Assembly: GCF_024204645.1 (NCBI RefSeq)
Contig: NZ_CP100351.1
Location: 186,001 to 250,000, forward strand
Direction of reading: 5' to 3'
Source: Desulfomicrobium sp. ZS1
GTDB lineage: Bacteria > Desulfobacterota > Desulfovibrionia > Desulfovibrionales > Desulfomicrobiaceae
Length of the DNA stretch: 64,000 nt
Numbering within the stretch: the stretch's first letter is position 1; each line of letters begins with the position of its first letter. Below, piece after piece: positions 26,050 through 34,149 of the stretch. A program made the translations under genes and the position numbers. The notes below the pieces were generated by a model. That model saw only the letters and a program-made list of their open reading frames with translations. It did no database searches and had not been told where the DNA came from.

Positions 26050-27756
26050 TCAGACCCTGGCCGGCATGGGCAGCATGAAGTCGATGCGCGTGCCCTGGCC
26101 CGGCGCGCTGACAACCGAAGGCAGATAGGCTGGACCGAAAATTTGCTCCAGGCGCTGAAAGCAGTTGCGGACCCCGATTCCGCCTGAGCGGGAATCGAGG
26201 CGCGTCTTGGCGAAGAGCCGGTCAACCTGGTTCTGGTCCATACCCACCCCGTCATCCTTGACTTCCACATGCAGGTGCCCGTCCTGTTTTCGCACTTGCA
26301 CGCGGATCTTTCCGCCGTTTTCATGGGCCAGGATGCCGTGGCGCACGCTGTTTTCGACCAGCGGCTGGATGATGAGCGGTGGAATGGGCCAGGATTCGCA
26401 TCCATCCTGCACGTCGAAGTCGATGCGGATGCGTTCGCCGAAGCGGGCCTGTTCGATGGCCAAATAGCAGCGGATCTGGTCCAACTCTTCAGACAGGGGT
26501 ACAAATCCCCGGCTGGCTTCCAGGCTTTTGCGCAGATAGCTGGAGAGATCCTGCAGCAGGCTGCGGGCCTTTTCCGGGCTGGTGCGGCAAAAGGAGATGA
26601 TGGTATTCAATGAATTGAACAGGAAGTGCGGGTTGATTTGGGCCTGCAGACGACGGATTTCGGCATGGGCGAGCATGCGTTCGGTGATCTGGATGTTTTC
26701 CAGCTCAAGCTGCGTGGAGAAAAGGTTGCCCAGCCCCTTGGCCAGTTCGAAGAGCACCAGATCGAGAGATTTACTGGCCGTGCCGTAGAATTTGAGGGTT
26801 CCGACCACGCCTCCGCCCTTGGTCAGGGGGACGATGATGGCCGAGGCGAAGGGGCAGTCCGGGTGTCCGCAGCCGATGCCTGCCTTGTTGTTCAGAAACA
26901 TGGGCTGTCCTGTTTCGAGCACGGTCCGCGTGGCTTCGGTGACGATGGGACGGCCGGGCAGGTGATGGTCGTCGCCGACGCCGATGTGGGCCAGGACGTC
27001 GGCTTCGCTCGTGATGGCTACCGCGCCGACCGCGACTCGGCTGTGGATGATCCGCGCCGTAGCCATGGCGCTTTCGGCGGTAAGGCCGGAGCGCAGGTGG
27101 CTGACCGTGGAGTTGGCGATGTCGAGTATTTCCTGGGCCTGAACCGAATCCTGCCGGGCCCGGTAGCGAAAGACCACGTTGATGACCTGCACGAAGGTGG
27201 CCGCGCCCAGGGCGTTCAAGAGAATCATGGGCGCGGCGATGATGCGCACCAGTTCCACGGCTTCGGTGAAGGAGTGGGACAGGGCCAGAACCATGCCCAT
27301 GTGCAGGGTCTCGCCGCCCATGGCCAGCCCGGCGGCCCAGCGCCAGTCCACGCTGCGCTCTTTGAGGTAAAGGGTCAAAAGGCCGGCGGCCGCGCCTTCG
27401 ATCATGGTCGCCATGCCGCAGGGGACGGCGCTGAAACCTCCGATATCGATGAGGATGCGATGCCCTCCGGCGATGAGTCCCGAAGCGATGCCGACCACGG
27501 GACCGCCGAAGAGGCCGCCCGTGATCACGGCCATGGCCCGCAGGTTGGCCACGGACTGGGAGACAAGATTGCCCCCGTAGGTGCCCAGGATTCCGGCTGC
27601 TCCGAAGAAGAGGATCTGCAGCAGCGTCGAGCGCCACGAGGGCCCCTGGCGCAGGCGCATTTTGTGGATGGGGGTGATGGTCAGGAGCAGAAAGGCCCCG
27701 GCCACGATGAGCCCGAGGCGTTCGGCCAGGGCCAGGATGAGGGCATCGGAATTCAT
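26050..27756 (-). CDS. LytS/BtsS-type sensor histidine kinase
   Basis: This 568-residue membrane kinase has about six transmembrane segments (residues 1-200, 5TMR-LYT type with GGHRILIDIGGFSAVPCGMA). A GAF-like domain (about 215-350) contains GCGHPDCPFASAIIVPL. A His_kinase domain follows, with phospho-acceptor His in LQAQINPHFLFNSLNTI (near residue 380), then an HATPase domain (PPLIIQPLVENSVRHGI and DDGVGM). Enterobacterial BtsS senses pyruvate and, with BtsR, induces a CstA-family transporter. The adjacent cstA makes pyruvate or a related acid a reasonable guess for the ligand. Confidence 0.88.
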   Translation of the reverse strand: MNSDALILALAERLGLIVAGAFLLLTITPIHKMRLRQGPSWRSTLLQILFFGAAGILGTYGGNLVSQSVANLRAMAVITGGLFGGPVVGIASGLIAGGHRILIDIGGFSAVPCGMATMIEGAAAGLLTLYLKERSVDWRWAAGLAMGGETLHMGMVLALSHSFTEAVELVRIIAAPMILLNALGAATFVQVINVVFRYRARQDSVQAQEILDIANSTVSHLRSGLTAESAMATARIIHSRVAVGAVAITSEADVLAHIGVGDDHHLPGRPIVTEATRTVLETGQPMFLNNKAGIGCGHPDCPFASAIIVPLTKGGGVVGTLKFYGTASKSLDLVLFELAKGLGNLFSTQLELENIQITERMLAHAEIRRLQAQINPHFLFNSLNTIISFCRTSPEKARSLLQDLSSYLRKSLEASRGFVPLSEELDQIRCYLAIEQARFGERIRIDFDVQDGCESWPIPPLIIQPLVENSVRHGILAHENGGKIRVQVRKQDGHLHVEVKDDGVGMDQNQVDRLFAKTRLDSRSGGIGVRNCFQRLEQIFGPAYLPSVVSAPGQGTRIDFMLPMPARV

Positions 27757-27765
27757 GGCTATCCT

Positions 27766-28551
27766 CTACGCAAGCCCCAATTGGTCGCGGAAATCGCGTA
27801 CCCGGGCCTTGCTGATGGTGATTTCGGTGGCCGCATGATCGCGCATGGTCAACAGATATTTACCGTTGAACCAGGGCGCGAAATCCCGGACCTGGGCCAG
27901 GTTGACCAGCTCGCCCCGGTTGGCGCGAAAGAAGGACAGGGCGGCAAGCTTTTCTTCCAGGCGTTCCAGGGTGCCGGGACCGTGGTGGATGTACTGGGCG
28001 TCGCGCGTGTGTACGAACATGCGCCGTTCCTCGGTGCGGATGAGGACGACATCGGCGTGCCCCAGCAGCAGCACGCGGCCCCGGTGCTCCACGGAGATGC
28101 GCACCAGCGGCTGACCGAGTCCCATGCCCTTAAGCAGCTCCTCCAGCTTCGGCTGCACTGCGAGGCCCGCCTCGTTCTGACGCAGCAGGCTGCGCAGGCG
28201 CCCCAGACATTTGGCCAGACGCTCGCGGGAGACGGGCTTGAGCAGATAATCCACCGCATTCTCCTCGAAGGCGCGGATTGCGTACTGGTCATAGGCGGTG
28301 GCAAAGACGAAGAGTGGCGGGCCTGGACATTTGAGGGCTCGCTCCAGAACATGGAAGCCGGTCGCGCCGGGCATCTGGATGTCCTGGAACACAACTTCCG
28401 GGCGCAAGCGCACGATTTCTTCCATGGCCTGTGATGTGGACATGGCCGTGCCGACGATCCGCATGTCCTCAAACTCGGACAGCAGATAGGACAGTTCGTC
28501 CAGGGCAGGGAGTTCGTCATCGACCAGCAGGCATCGGATAGGGGATGTCAT
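27766..28551 (-). CDS. LytTR-family response regulator
   Basis: The 261-residue product has a receiver domain (residues 4-125) with acidic pocket DD11-12, phospho-acceptor Asp57 (VVFQDIQMPG) and Lys in LLKPVSRERL. A C-terminal LytTR DNA-binding domain (about 155-258) contains FFRANRGELVNLAQV. Such regulators bind direct repeats rather than palindromes. GAGAGG lies just before ATG 28551; the longer frame lacks a ribosome site. The kinase gene follows after nine bases, so the two form an operon leading towards cstA. Confidence 0.9.
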   Translation of the reverse strand: MTSPIRCLLVDDELPALDELSYLLSEFEDMRIVGTAMSTSQAMEEIVRLRPEVVFQDIQMPGATGFHVLERALKCPGPPLFVFATAYDQYAIRAFEENAVDYLLKPVSRERLAKCLGRLRSLLRQNEAGLAVQPKLEELLKGMGLGQPLVRISVEHRGRVLLLGHADVVLIRTEERRMFVHTRDAQYIHHGPGTLERLEEKLAALSFFRANRGELVNLAQVRDFAPWFNGKYLLTMRDHAATEITISKARVRDFRDQLGLA

Positions 28552-28859
28552 GGGGCCTCTCATGATGTTTGCTGCGCCTTTATCAGAATCGCCCACAAAA
28601 CGCATCAAAGATGTAACTCTTTGTTTTGAAAAGAGATACTTCTTGTATTGCTGTCCGTTCGATTCTGCGGCAGGAATAATTGCCCTTACGGGACCGCGCT
28701 CCACAATCATTCATGGCTTTGATAAGCGAAGTCTTCGTCATGCGGAACAGTTGCGTTCCAGGAACGTTCCGCATGGGGCGGTGCCGCATGGCGTATTCAT
28801 TGATGCGCGTTGCCGGCGGCATTTCGATCAGGACAGCGAATCAACCGCGAGGAAAACAC
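28552..28859. promoter_or_regulatory. Divergent intergenic region between lytR-like gene and crcB
   Basis: These 308 bases carry no credible gene. An inverted repeat (28740-28748 ATGCGGAAC with 28766-28774 GTTCCGCAT) encloses an overlapping shorter one (28754-28759 with 28761-28766), about 90 bases before crcB. It could be an operator or an RNA hairpin. I compared the region with the fluoride riboswitch consensus and did not find it. Confidence 0.5.
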
Positions 28860-29234
28860 ATGTCGAAAATTGCCTTGATCGCCCTGGCCGGGGCGTGTGG
28901 AACCCTGTGCCGCTACTGGCTCTCGGGCCTGGTCTACGATCTCATGGGCCGGGATTTCCCCTGGGGCACTTGGGCGGTGAACATCGCGGGCTGTTTTTTG
29001 TTCGGACTGGTCTGGATTCTGGCCGAAGAACGAGGGTTTTTGTCGGCGCAGGCGCGGATTCTCATCCTTACGGGTTTCATGGGCGCGTTCACGACCTTCT
29101 CGACCTTCATCTTTGAAAGCGGTGGCCTCCTGAACGACGGGCAGTGGCTGAAGCTGGTCCTTAATCTGGCCGGCCAGAATCTGGTCGGCTTCGCGGCCCT
29201 GTACCTCGGCACGGGTTTGGGGCGGATCGTTTAG
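28860..29234 (+). CDS. crcB: Fluoride channel CrcB/FluC
   Basis: CrcB (FluC) is a dual-topology dimeric channel that expels fluoride. The 124-residue product has four transmembrane segments and the family motifs GTLCRYW (near residue 16), WGTWAVNIAGCFLFG, and GFMGAFTTFSTFIFE with the Phe-box residues. ATG 28860 has GAGG eight bases upstream. It stands alone, divergent from the two-component genes, with a bidirectional terminator behind it. Confidence 0.95.
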   Translation: MSKIALIALAGACGTLCRYWLSGLVYDLMGRDFPWGTWAVNIAGCFLFGLVWILAEERGFLSAQARILILTGFMGAFTTFSTFIFESGGLLNDGQWLKLVLNLAGQNLVGFAALYLGTGLGRIV

Positions 29235-29255
29235 CGTCCAAGCTCCGCGCATCCG

Positions 29256-29286
29256 AAAAAGAAAACCCCCGCCGTGGGCGAGGGTT
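29256..29286 (-). terminator. Bidirectional terminator between crcB and rpe
   Basis: A 10-bp stem with one mismatch (29264-29273 with 29277-29286) closes a 3-base loop. On the minus strand it leads into TTTTCTTTTT, ending the ahb operon; crcB ends 30 bases away on the other side. Confidence 0.75.
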
Positions 29287-29315
29287 GATTGGAAACCAGA
29301 AAAGACGCGGGCCGC

Positions 29316-29981
29316 CTATTTCGCGCGTACGGCATCCAGAAAGGCCTTGTGCCGCTCGGCATACGGGGGAAATCCGAAGAAAGCCGAGCCGGAGACTAGT
29401 ACGTCGGCTCCAAGGTCAAAGAGTTCCCTGGCGTTGCTCAAGGTTACTCCTCCATCGACTTGAATCAGGGTCGACAACCCGCGTGAGCGGATCATGCCGG
29501 ACAGGGCCGCGATCTTGTCTTTGCTGAAGGGGATGAAGGACTGGCCGCCGAAGCCGGGATTGACGCTCATGATCAGCACCATATCCAGACTGGGGAGCAG
29601 GTAGTCGACGATGGCGAGGGGCGTCGCCGGGTTGAGGGCCAGGCCGGTCTTCATGCCTGCCTCGCGAATGGCGCTGATCGTGCGCTCCAGATGGATCGTG
29701 CTCTCGGCGTGGATGCACAGGAGGTCCGCGCCGGCATCGGCGAACTCGCGGATGTAGCGTTCGGGCCGTTCGATCATGAGGTGCACGTCAAAGAACAGCT
29801 TCGAGGTTTTGCGCAAGCGGCCGATGATCGGGGGGCCGAAGGTGATGTTGGGCACGAAGGCCCCGTCCATGACGTCCCAGTGCACCCATTTGAGGCCCGC
29901 GTCTTCCAAAGCGGCCAGTTCGGCGCGCAGACTACCGAAATCCGAGGACAAAAGCGACGGAGAGAGGATGAATTCGCGCAT
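29316..29981 (-). CDS. rpe: Ribulose-phosphate 3-epimerase
   Basis: Rpe interconverts ribulose-5-phosphate and xylulose-5-phosphate in the pentose phosphate pathway. The 221-residue TIM-barrel protein has the family motifs LSPSLLSSDF, WDVMDGAFVPNITFG, FDVHLMIERPERY, MSVNPGFGGQSFIP and QVDGGV. Metal-binding His and Asp residues are in place. The start ATG 29981 overlaps the ahbB stop (TAATG), so rpe is the last gene of the heme operon, with no obvious functional link. Confidence 0.96.
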   Translation of the reverse strand: MREFILSPSLLSSDFGSLRAELAALEDAGLKWVHWDVMDGAFVPNITFGPPIIGRLRKTSKLFFDVHLMIERPERYIREFADAGADLLCIHAESTIHLERTISAIREAGMKTGLALNPATPLAIVDYLLPSLDMVLIMSVNPGFGGQSFIPFSKDKIAALSGMIRSRGLSTLIQVDGGVTLSNARELFDLGADVLVSGSAFFGFPPYAERHKAFLDAVRAK

Positions 29982-30439
29982 TATTCCTCCCGCTCGCCCA
30001 TCTTGAAGTCGACCTGGATTTTATACAGCTTGCTCGCGGGCAGATTGAGGATGGAGATGCCGGTCTTGTGGGTGATCCCGGCCAGGGTCTCCTGTACTTT
30101 TTCCCAAGATGGCCCGATGAACGTGAACCAGATGTTCTGGCGATGGGCGCGTAGGTAGTTGTGGGTCACGCCGGGGAGTTTGTTCACCTCGGTAATGAAC
30201 TCGTCCAGCTTGTCCTCGGGCACTGCCGCCGAGCACAAGGTGGAGTGCCAGCCCAGCTTCTTGGATTGGAAGTTGGCTCCGATGCGGCGAATCACGCCTT
30301 TTTCCGTCAGCGCCCGCACCCGAGCCAGGGTCTCGGCCTCGGTCAGGCCAACCTTGTGGCCGATTTCTTCATAAGGCCGGGCTTCAAGCGGGAAGCCGGT
30401 CTGGATCATGTCCAGGATTTTCTTGTCAAAATCATCCAT
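29981..30439 (-). CDS. ahbB: Siroheme decarboxylase subunit AhbB
   Basis: AhbA and AhbB form the siroheme decarboxylase that makes 12,18-didecarboxysiroheme in the alternative heme route of sulfate reducers and archaea. The 152-residue protein has an Lrp/AsnC-like fold. Its N-terminal winged helix includes YEEIGHKVGLTEAETLARV and IRRIGANFQSKKLGWHS. Its RAM-like C-terminal half includes GVTHNYLRAHRQNIWFTF, where His and Tyr are candidate siroheme contacts. It could be called an AsnC regulator by homology alone; the flanking ahb genes decide it. No ahbA lies in this window. Confidence 0.87.
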   Translation of the reverse strand: MDDFDKKILDMIQTGFPLEARPYEEIGHKVGLTEAETLARVRALTEKGVIRRIGANFQSKKLGWHSTLCSAAVPEDKLDEFITEVNKLPGVTHNYLRAHRQNIWFTFIGPSWEKVQETLAGITHKTGISILNLPASKLYKIQVDFKMGEREE

Positions 30440-30451
30440 GCGTCCCCCGCA

Positions 30452-31654
30452 TCAGGCTTTGCGCCGTTCGGCGAGTTTGGGGATATACGTGCACAAAGGC
30501 TCTTCACCCATGTAGTTGCCGTTCATGGAATAGGCCCTGGCCCGGCATCCGCCGCAGACCTTGTGGTATTCGCAGATGCCGCATTTGCCTTCGTATTCTT
30601 CCTGGGTCCGAAACTGCTTGAATTGCTTTGAAGAACGCCAGATTTCCGGGAACGGAGTGGTGCGGATGTTGCCGCAGTCCAGCTCCAGATAGCCGCAGGG
30701 CTGGACTTGGCCGACATGGGAGATGAAGCAGAATCCCGTGCCGCCCAGGCAGCCGCGGGTCATGGCGTCGAGGCCGAAGTTTTCCGGAGTGACCGGCACT
30801 CCCTCGGCCTTGGCTCGCTGGCGCATGATGCGGTAGTAGTGCGGGGCGCAGGTGGCTTTGAGGTGCATGTTCGTGGTCTTGCGGAAGTCGTAAAACCAGT
30901 TGAGCACGTCCTCGTAGTCCTGCCCCGTGATGACCTCGGCTCCGAGCTGGGCGGCCCGGCCCGTGGGCACCAGCAGGAATATGTGCCAGGCCACGGCGCC
31001 GATGTGTTCGCACAGATCAAATATCTTTTTGAAGCTGCCAAGGTTGGCCCTGGTCACGGTGGTGTTGACCTGAAACTCTATCCCCGCGTCTTTCAAATAC
31101 TGTATGCCGCGCATGGAGGCGTCGAATGCGCCCTGCACGCCGCGAAACTCGTCGTGGCTTTCGGCGTCGGGGCCGTCGATGGAAATGGAGCAGCGCTGCA
31201 CCCCGGATTCGCGCATCTGCCGCGCCGTGTCCGGGGTGATGAGGGTCCCGTTGGGCGACATGACGCAGCGCAGACCCTTGTCCGTGGCGTAGCGGATCAG
31301 CTCGTAGACATCGGCGCGCATCATGGGATCGCCGCCGGTGAAGATGATGATGGGGTTGCCGACCTGCGGGAAGGTGTCGATGAGCGCCTTGGCCTCGGCC
31401 GTGTCCAGCTCGCCCTCGTAGGGTTCCAAGTGCGCCTCGGCCCGGCAGTGCTTGCAGGCCAGGTTGCAGGAGCGGGTTACTTCCCAGGCGATGAGTTTGC
31501 AGGCCGGGGTGCCGTCGGCCAGGGTCGTGATCATGCCGCCAGGATGCCCGCCGGGCTTTGCACCCGGATGTCCGCCGGGATGAGCTCCCGGGTGTCCGGC
31601 TGCAGGTTCGTCCAGACCAGGGCCGCCAGCGGCGTTATGGGGATGTTTATGCAT
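30452..31654 (-). CDS. ahbD: Radical SAM heme synthase AhbD
   Basis: AhbD oxidatively decarboxylates the two propionates of iron-coproporphyrin III to give heme b. The 400-residue product has the radical SAM motif CNLACKHC (Cys63, 67, 70), then FTGGDPMMR, and a SPASM-type C-terminus (CGICEYHKVCGGCR) for extra iron-sulfur clusters. The N-terminal 40 residues are unusual: His-rich, with five tandem four-residue units HPGA, HPGG, HPGA, KPGG, HPGG at 21-40. The ATG at 31654 overlaps the hemB stop (TAATG). An alternative start at Met41 would remove this extension. Confidence 0.9.
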   Translation of the reverse strand: MHKHPHNAAGGPGLDEPAAGHPGAHPGGHPGAKPGGHPGGMITTLADGTPACKLIAWEVTRSCNLACKHCRAEAHLEPYEGELDTAEAKALIDTFPQVGNPIIIFTGGDPMMRADVYELIRYATDKGLRCVMSPNGTLITPDTARQMRESGVQRCSISIDGPDAESHDEFRGVQGAFDASMRGIQYLKDAGIEFQVNTTVTRANLGSFKKIFDLCEHIGAVAWHIFLLVPTGRAAQLGAEVITGQDYEDVLNWFYDFRKTTNMHLKATCAPHYYRIMRQRAKAEGVPVTPENFGLDAMTRGCLGGTGFCFISHVGQVQPCGYLELDCGNIRTTPFPEIWRSSKQFKQFRTQEEYEGKCGICEYHKVCGGCRARAYSMNGNYMGEEPLCTYIPKLAERRKA

Positions 31655-32631
31655 TATACGTGTCCCGCCTTGAGCAGATCTTGGGTGAAGTAGGAAAGGA
31701 TCAAGTCCGCGCCGGCGCGCTTGAAGGCGATGAGGCTTTCGAGCGCCACGGCGGTTTCGTCGATCCAGCCGTTTTGGCCTGCGGCCTTGATCTGGCTGTA
31801 TTCCCCGCTGACCTGATAGGCGGCCACGGGCAGGTCGAAGTTGTCGCGAACCAGGCGGATGATGTCCAGATAGGGCAGCCCCGGTTTGACCATAAGGATG
31901 TCCGCGCCTTCCTCGACATCGGCGGCCGCTTCGCGCAGGCCTTCGCGCCAGTTGGCCGGGTCCATCTGATAGGTCTTGCGGTCCCCGAACTTGGGCGCGC
32001 TTTCGGCCGCGTCCCGGAAGGGTCCGTAAAAGGCGGAGGAATATTTCACCGCATAGGACATGATCGGTGTGTCCAGGAATCCTTTTTCGTCGAGCGCTTC
32101 CCGAATGGCCGCCACGCGGCCGTCCATCATGTCCGAGGGGGCGATGATGTCCGCCCCGGCTTGGGCCTGGGCCACGGCTGTGCGCGCCAGCAGCGCCAGG
32201 GTCGGGTCGTTCCGGACCACGCCTTCGGGCGAGACCAGGCCGCAGTGCCCGTGGGAGGTGTACTCGCACAGGCAGGTGTCCGCGACCACGATAAGTTCGG
32301 GCCAGCGGTCCTTGATGCGGCGGATGGCTTGCTGCACGATGCCGTTTTCGGCATAGGCCTGGGTGCCTGCAGGATCTTTCTCGACGGGAATGCCGAACAG
32401 GATGAGGCTGTTCAGGCCCGCATCCACTGCCGTGCCCACGTCACCCAGCAGCTGGTTCAGTCCCAGCTGATACTGGCCGGGCATGGAGGCGATGGGCTTT
32501 CTGAAATCCGGATCCGATTCAACCACGAAATATGGTTGAATCAGATCCTCGCGGCCCAGCCTGCTCTCCCGTACCATGTCCCGCAGGACTTTCTTTGAAC
32601 GCAGCCGGCGGCCGCGATGGAACGTGTTCAT
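31654..32631 (-). CDS. hemB: Delta-aminolevulinic acid dehydratase (porphobilinogen synthase)
   Basis: HemB condenses two 5-aminolevulinates to porphobilinogen, the first common step towards siroheme and heme. The 325-residue product has the zinc-site motif [14 protein letters not shown] with three Cys, and the Schiff-base lysines in [15 protein letters not shown] and [17 protein letters not shown] lies before ATG 32631. It sits between ahbC and ahbD, placing the early and late steps of heme synthesis in one transcript. Confidence 0.97.
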   Translation of the reverse strand: MNTFHRGRRLRSKKVLRDMVRESRLGREDLIQPYFVVESDPDFRKPIASMPGQYQLGLNQLLGDVGTAVDAGLNSLILFGIPVEKDPAGTQAYAENGIVQQAIRRIKDRWPELIVVADTCLCEYTSHGHCGLVSPEGVVRNDPTLALLARTAVAQAQAGADIIAPSDMMDGRVAAIREALDEKGFLDTPIMSYAVKYSSAFYGPFRDAAESAPKFGDRKTYQMDPANWREGLREAAADVEEGADILMVKPGLPYLDIIRLVRDNFDLPVAAYQVSGEYSQIKAAGQNGWIDETAVALESLIAFKRAGADLILSYFTQDLLKAGHV

Positions 32632-32640
32632 GCAGGTCTC

Positions 32641-33834
32641 CTAGACTTTCTCGCCGCTGATTTCCTCGTCCGTCAGATAACAGGCCGGATCATGAGCCCA
32701 GAAGTCATCATAAAATGCTTCGGCCCGGGCCCGGAAGTTTCCGCCGCAGATATTCAGGAAACGACAGGCCGCGCAGCGACCTGTCACATGTGGGCGCTTG
32801 TCTTTGAGTTTGTGCAGCAGCTCGATCTTTTCGTCCACCCAGATCTCGGAGAAGGGGCGCTCCAGAACATTGCCGAAGGTGTGGTGGCGCATGAACTGGT
32901 CCGCGTGCACGGCGCCGTCCCAGGAGATGCAGCCGATGCCGCGTCCCGAGGAATTTCCTTCGTTCATCTTCAAGAGTTCCATCACTTCGGCCGCGCGCTT
33001 GGGGTCTTCTTTCAGCATGCGAAAATAGACGTAGGGACCGTCGGCGTGGTTGTCCACGGTCAACACTTCCTTGGACTTGCCCTTGTCGTGCAGGGCCCGG
33101 GTGCGGTCCATGATCAGATCGACCACGGCGCGGGTCTCGGCGTGGTCCAGGTCTTCCTTGATCAGTTCGGAGCCGCGGCCGGAATAGACCAGGTGGTAGA
33201 AACAGATGCGCGGCACTTCCAGGGATTCGACCAGATTGAAAAGGTGCGGAATCTCGGCGGCATTGCGCTTGTTGATGGTGAAGCGCAGGCCTACCTTGAG
33301 CCCTTCGGCCTGACAGTTTTCCACGCCTTTCAAGGCCAGTTTGTAGGAACCGCTTACGCCGCGAAACTGGTCGTGCACGGTCTCGGCACCGTCCAGGGAG
33401 ATGCCCACATAGGACAGGCCCACTTCTTTAAGTTCCCGGGCCTTGGACTTGGTGATGAGCGTCCCGTTAGTCGAGATGACCGCGCGCATGCCCGTGGATG
33501 TGGCGTATTTGGCAAGGTCCACCAGATCCTCGCGCACCAGGGGTTCGCCGCCGGAGAAGAGGATGACCGGCGCGCCGAACTTGGCTAGGTCGTCGATCAT
33601 GACCTTGGCCTGATCCGTGGAGATGGGGTCCTTGTGATTGCTCGGCTCCACGGCGTGGGCGTAGCAATGCACGCATTTGAGATTGCAGCGCTGGGTCATG
33701 TTCCAGACCACAACGGGCTTTTTGTCCTTGGCGAACTGCAGCAGGTGAGAGGGGAGTTGGGCGGAATTGCGTCCGTAGCGCAGGGCGTCGGAAGGTTCTA
33801 CCGTGCCGCAGTATAATTTTGAAATACCGATCAT
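32641..33834 (-). CDS. ahbC: Radical SAM enzyme AhbC (12,18-didecarboxysiroheme deacetylase)
   Basis: AhbC removes two acetate side chains from 12,18-didecarboxysiroheme to give iron-coproporphyrin III. The 397-residue product starts MIGISKLYCGTVEPSDALRY, a family-typical N-terminus. It has CNLKCVHC (Cys50, 54, 57), FSGGEPLVREDL, and a C-terminal CAACRFLNICGGNFR cluster. GAGG sits five bases before ATG 33834. First gene of the operon. It is close in sequence to AhbD, but the N-terminus and order assign it. Confidence 0.92.
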   Translation of the reverse strand: MIGISKLYCGTVEPSDALRYGRNSAQLPSHLLQFAKDKKPVVVWNMTQRCNLKCVHCYAHAVEPSNHKDPISTDQAKVMIDDLAKFGAPVILFSGGEPLVREDLVDLAKYATSTGMRAVISTNGTLITKSKARELKEVGLSYVGISLDGAETVHDQFRGVSGSYKLALKGVENCQAEGLKVGLRFTINKRNAAEIPHLFNLVESLEVPRICFYHLVYSGRGSELIKEDLDHAETRAVVDLIMDRTRALHDKGKSKEVLTVDNHADGPYVYFRMLKEDPKRAAEVMELLKMNEGNSSGRGIGCISWDGAVHADQFMRHHTFGNVLERPFSEIWVDEKIELLHKLKDKRPHVTGRCAACRFLNICGGNFRARAEAFYDDFWAHDPACYLTDEEISGEKV

Positions 33835-33910
33835 GGTTGCCTCATGTGAACGCTGGGGTTCGTCGGGGTGATGCGATCCCTGCCGCACGGAATGGCGCGG
33901 CAGGGTCCGT

Positions 33911-33933
33911 AAAAACGAGAAAGCCGAAGGCTT
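33911..33933 (-). terminator. Weak terminator before ahbC
   Basis: A short hairpin (33921-33933, AAGCC/GGCTT, loop closed as C-TTCG-G) is followed on the minus strand by CTCG and TTTTT. It lies 43 bases past the 57-residue ORF and would end that transcript; the short stem makes it weak. Confidence 0.4.
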
Positions 33934-33975
33934 GTCCTAATGGTTGCCATTGTCAAGTCAAGGGATGAAAAACGT

Positions 33976-34149
33976 CTACTGCAGGGTGTGGGTGGGAGGT
34001 TCGGCGCTCAAAAGCGATACCATGCCGTCTTTTAAATTCGTAGCGTTGGGTTCGTGTCGTGGTGCCGGATTGACCGCGCTGACGCGGGACTCAAGGTGGT
34101 CTTCGGGCTTTTTAACGGCCGTGCGCCACCAGGCTTTGAAGTTGCGCAT
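33976..34149 (-). CDS. Hypothetical 57-residue protein, coupled to the zinc-ribbon gene
   Basis: The frame begins with ATG 34149, which overlaps the stop of the upstream gene (TGATG), and has GGAGG six bases before it. It runs 57 codons to TAG. The product starts MRNFKAWWRTAVKKPEDH, so it has a basic aromatic N-terminus, and a hydrophilic remainder with no membrane segment or known motif. Strong ribosome site, coupling and a hairpin 43 bases on all favour a real gene. I do not recognise the family; a partner of the membrane protein upstream is possible. Confidence 0.55.
   Translation of the reverse strand: MRNFKAWWRTAVKKPEDHLESRVSAVNPAPRHEPNATNLKDGMVSLLSAEPPTHTLQ

Noticed and set aside
28600-28860. 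Fluoride riboswitch before crcB
   Set aside because: Compared by eye with the crcB-motif consensus (conserved GATG pieces and an AACCGCC-like core). Only a loose GATG and GC-rich helices were present, so I did not call it.
29981-30439. AsnC/Lrp transcription regulator
   Set aside because: The fold fits, but the setting within ahbC-hemB-ahbD and the sequence pattern fit AhbB, a siroheme decarboxylase subunit, better.
30452-32269. 605-residue frame covering ahbD and hemB
   Set aside because: Its first part is a shadow of hemB in another frame. Only the part from ATG 31654 matches a radical SAM protein.
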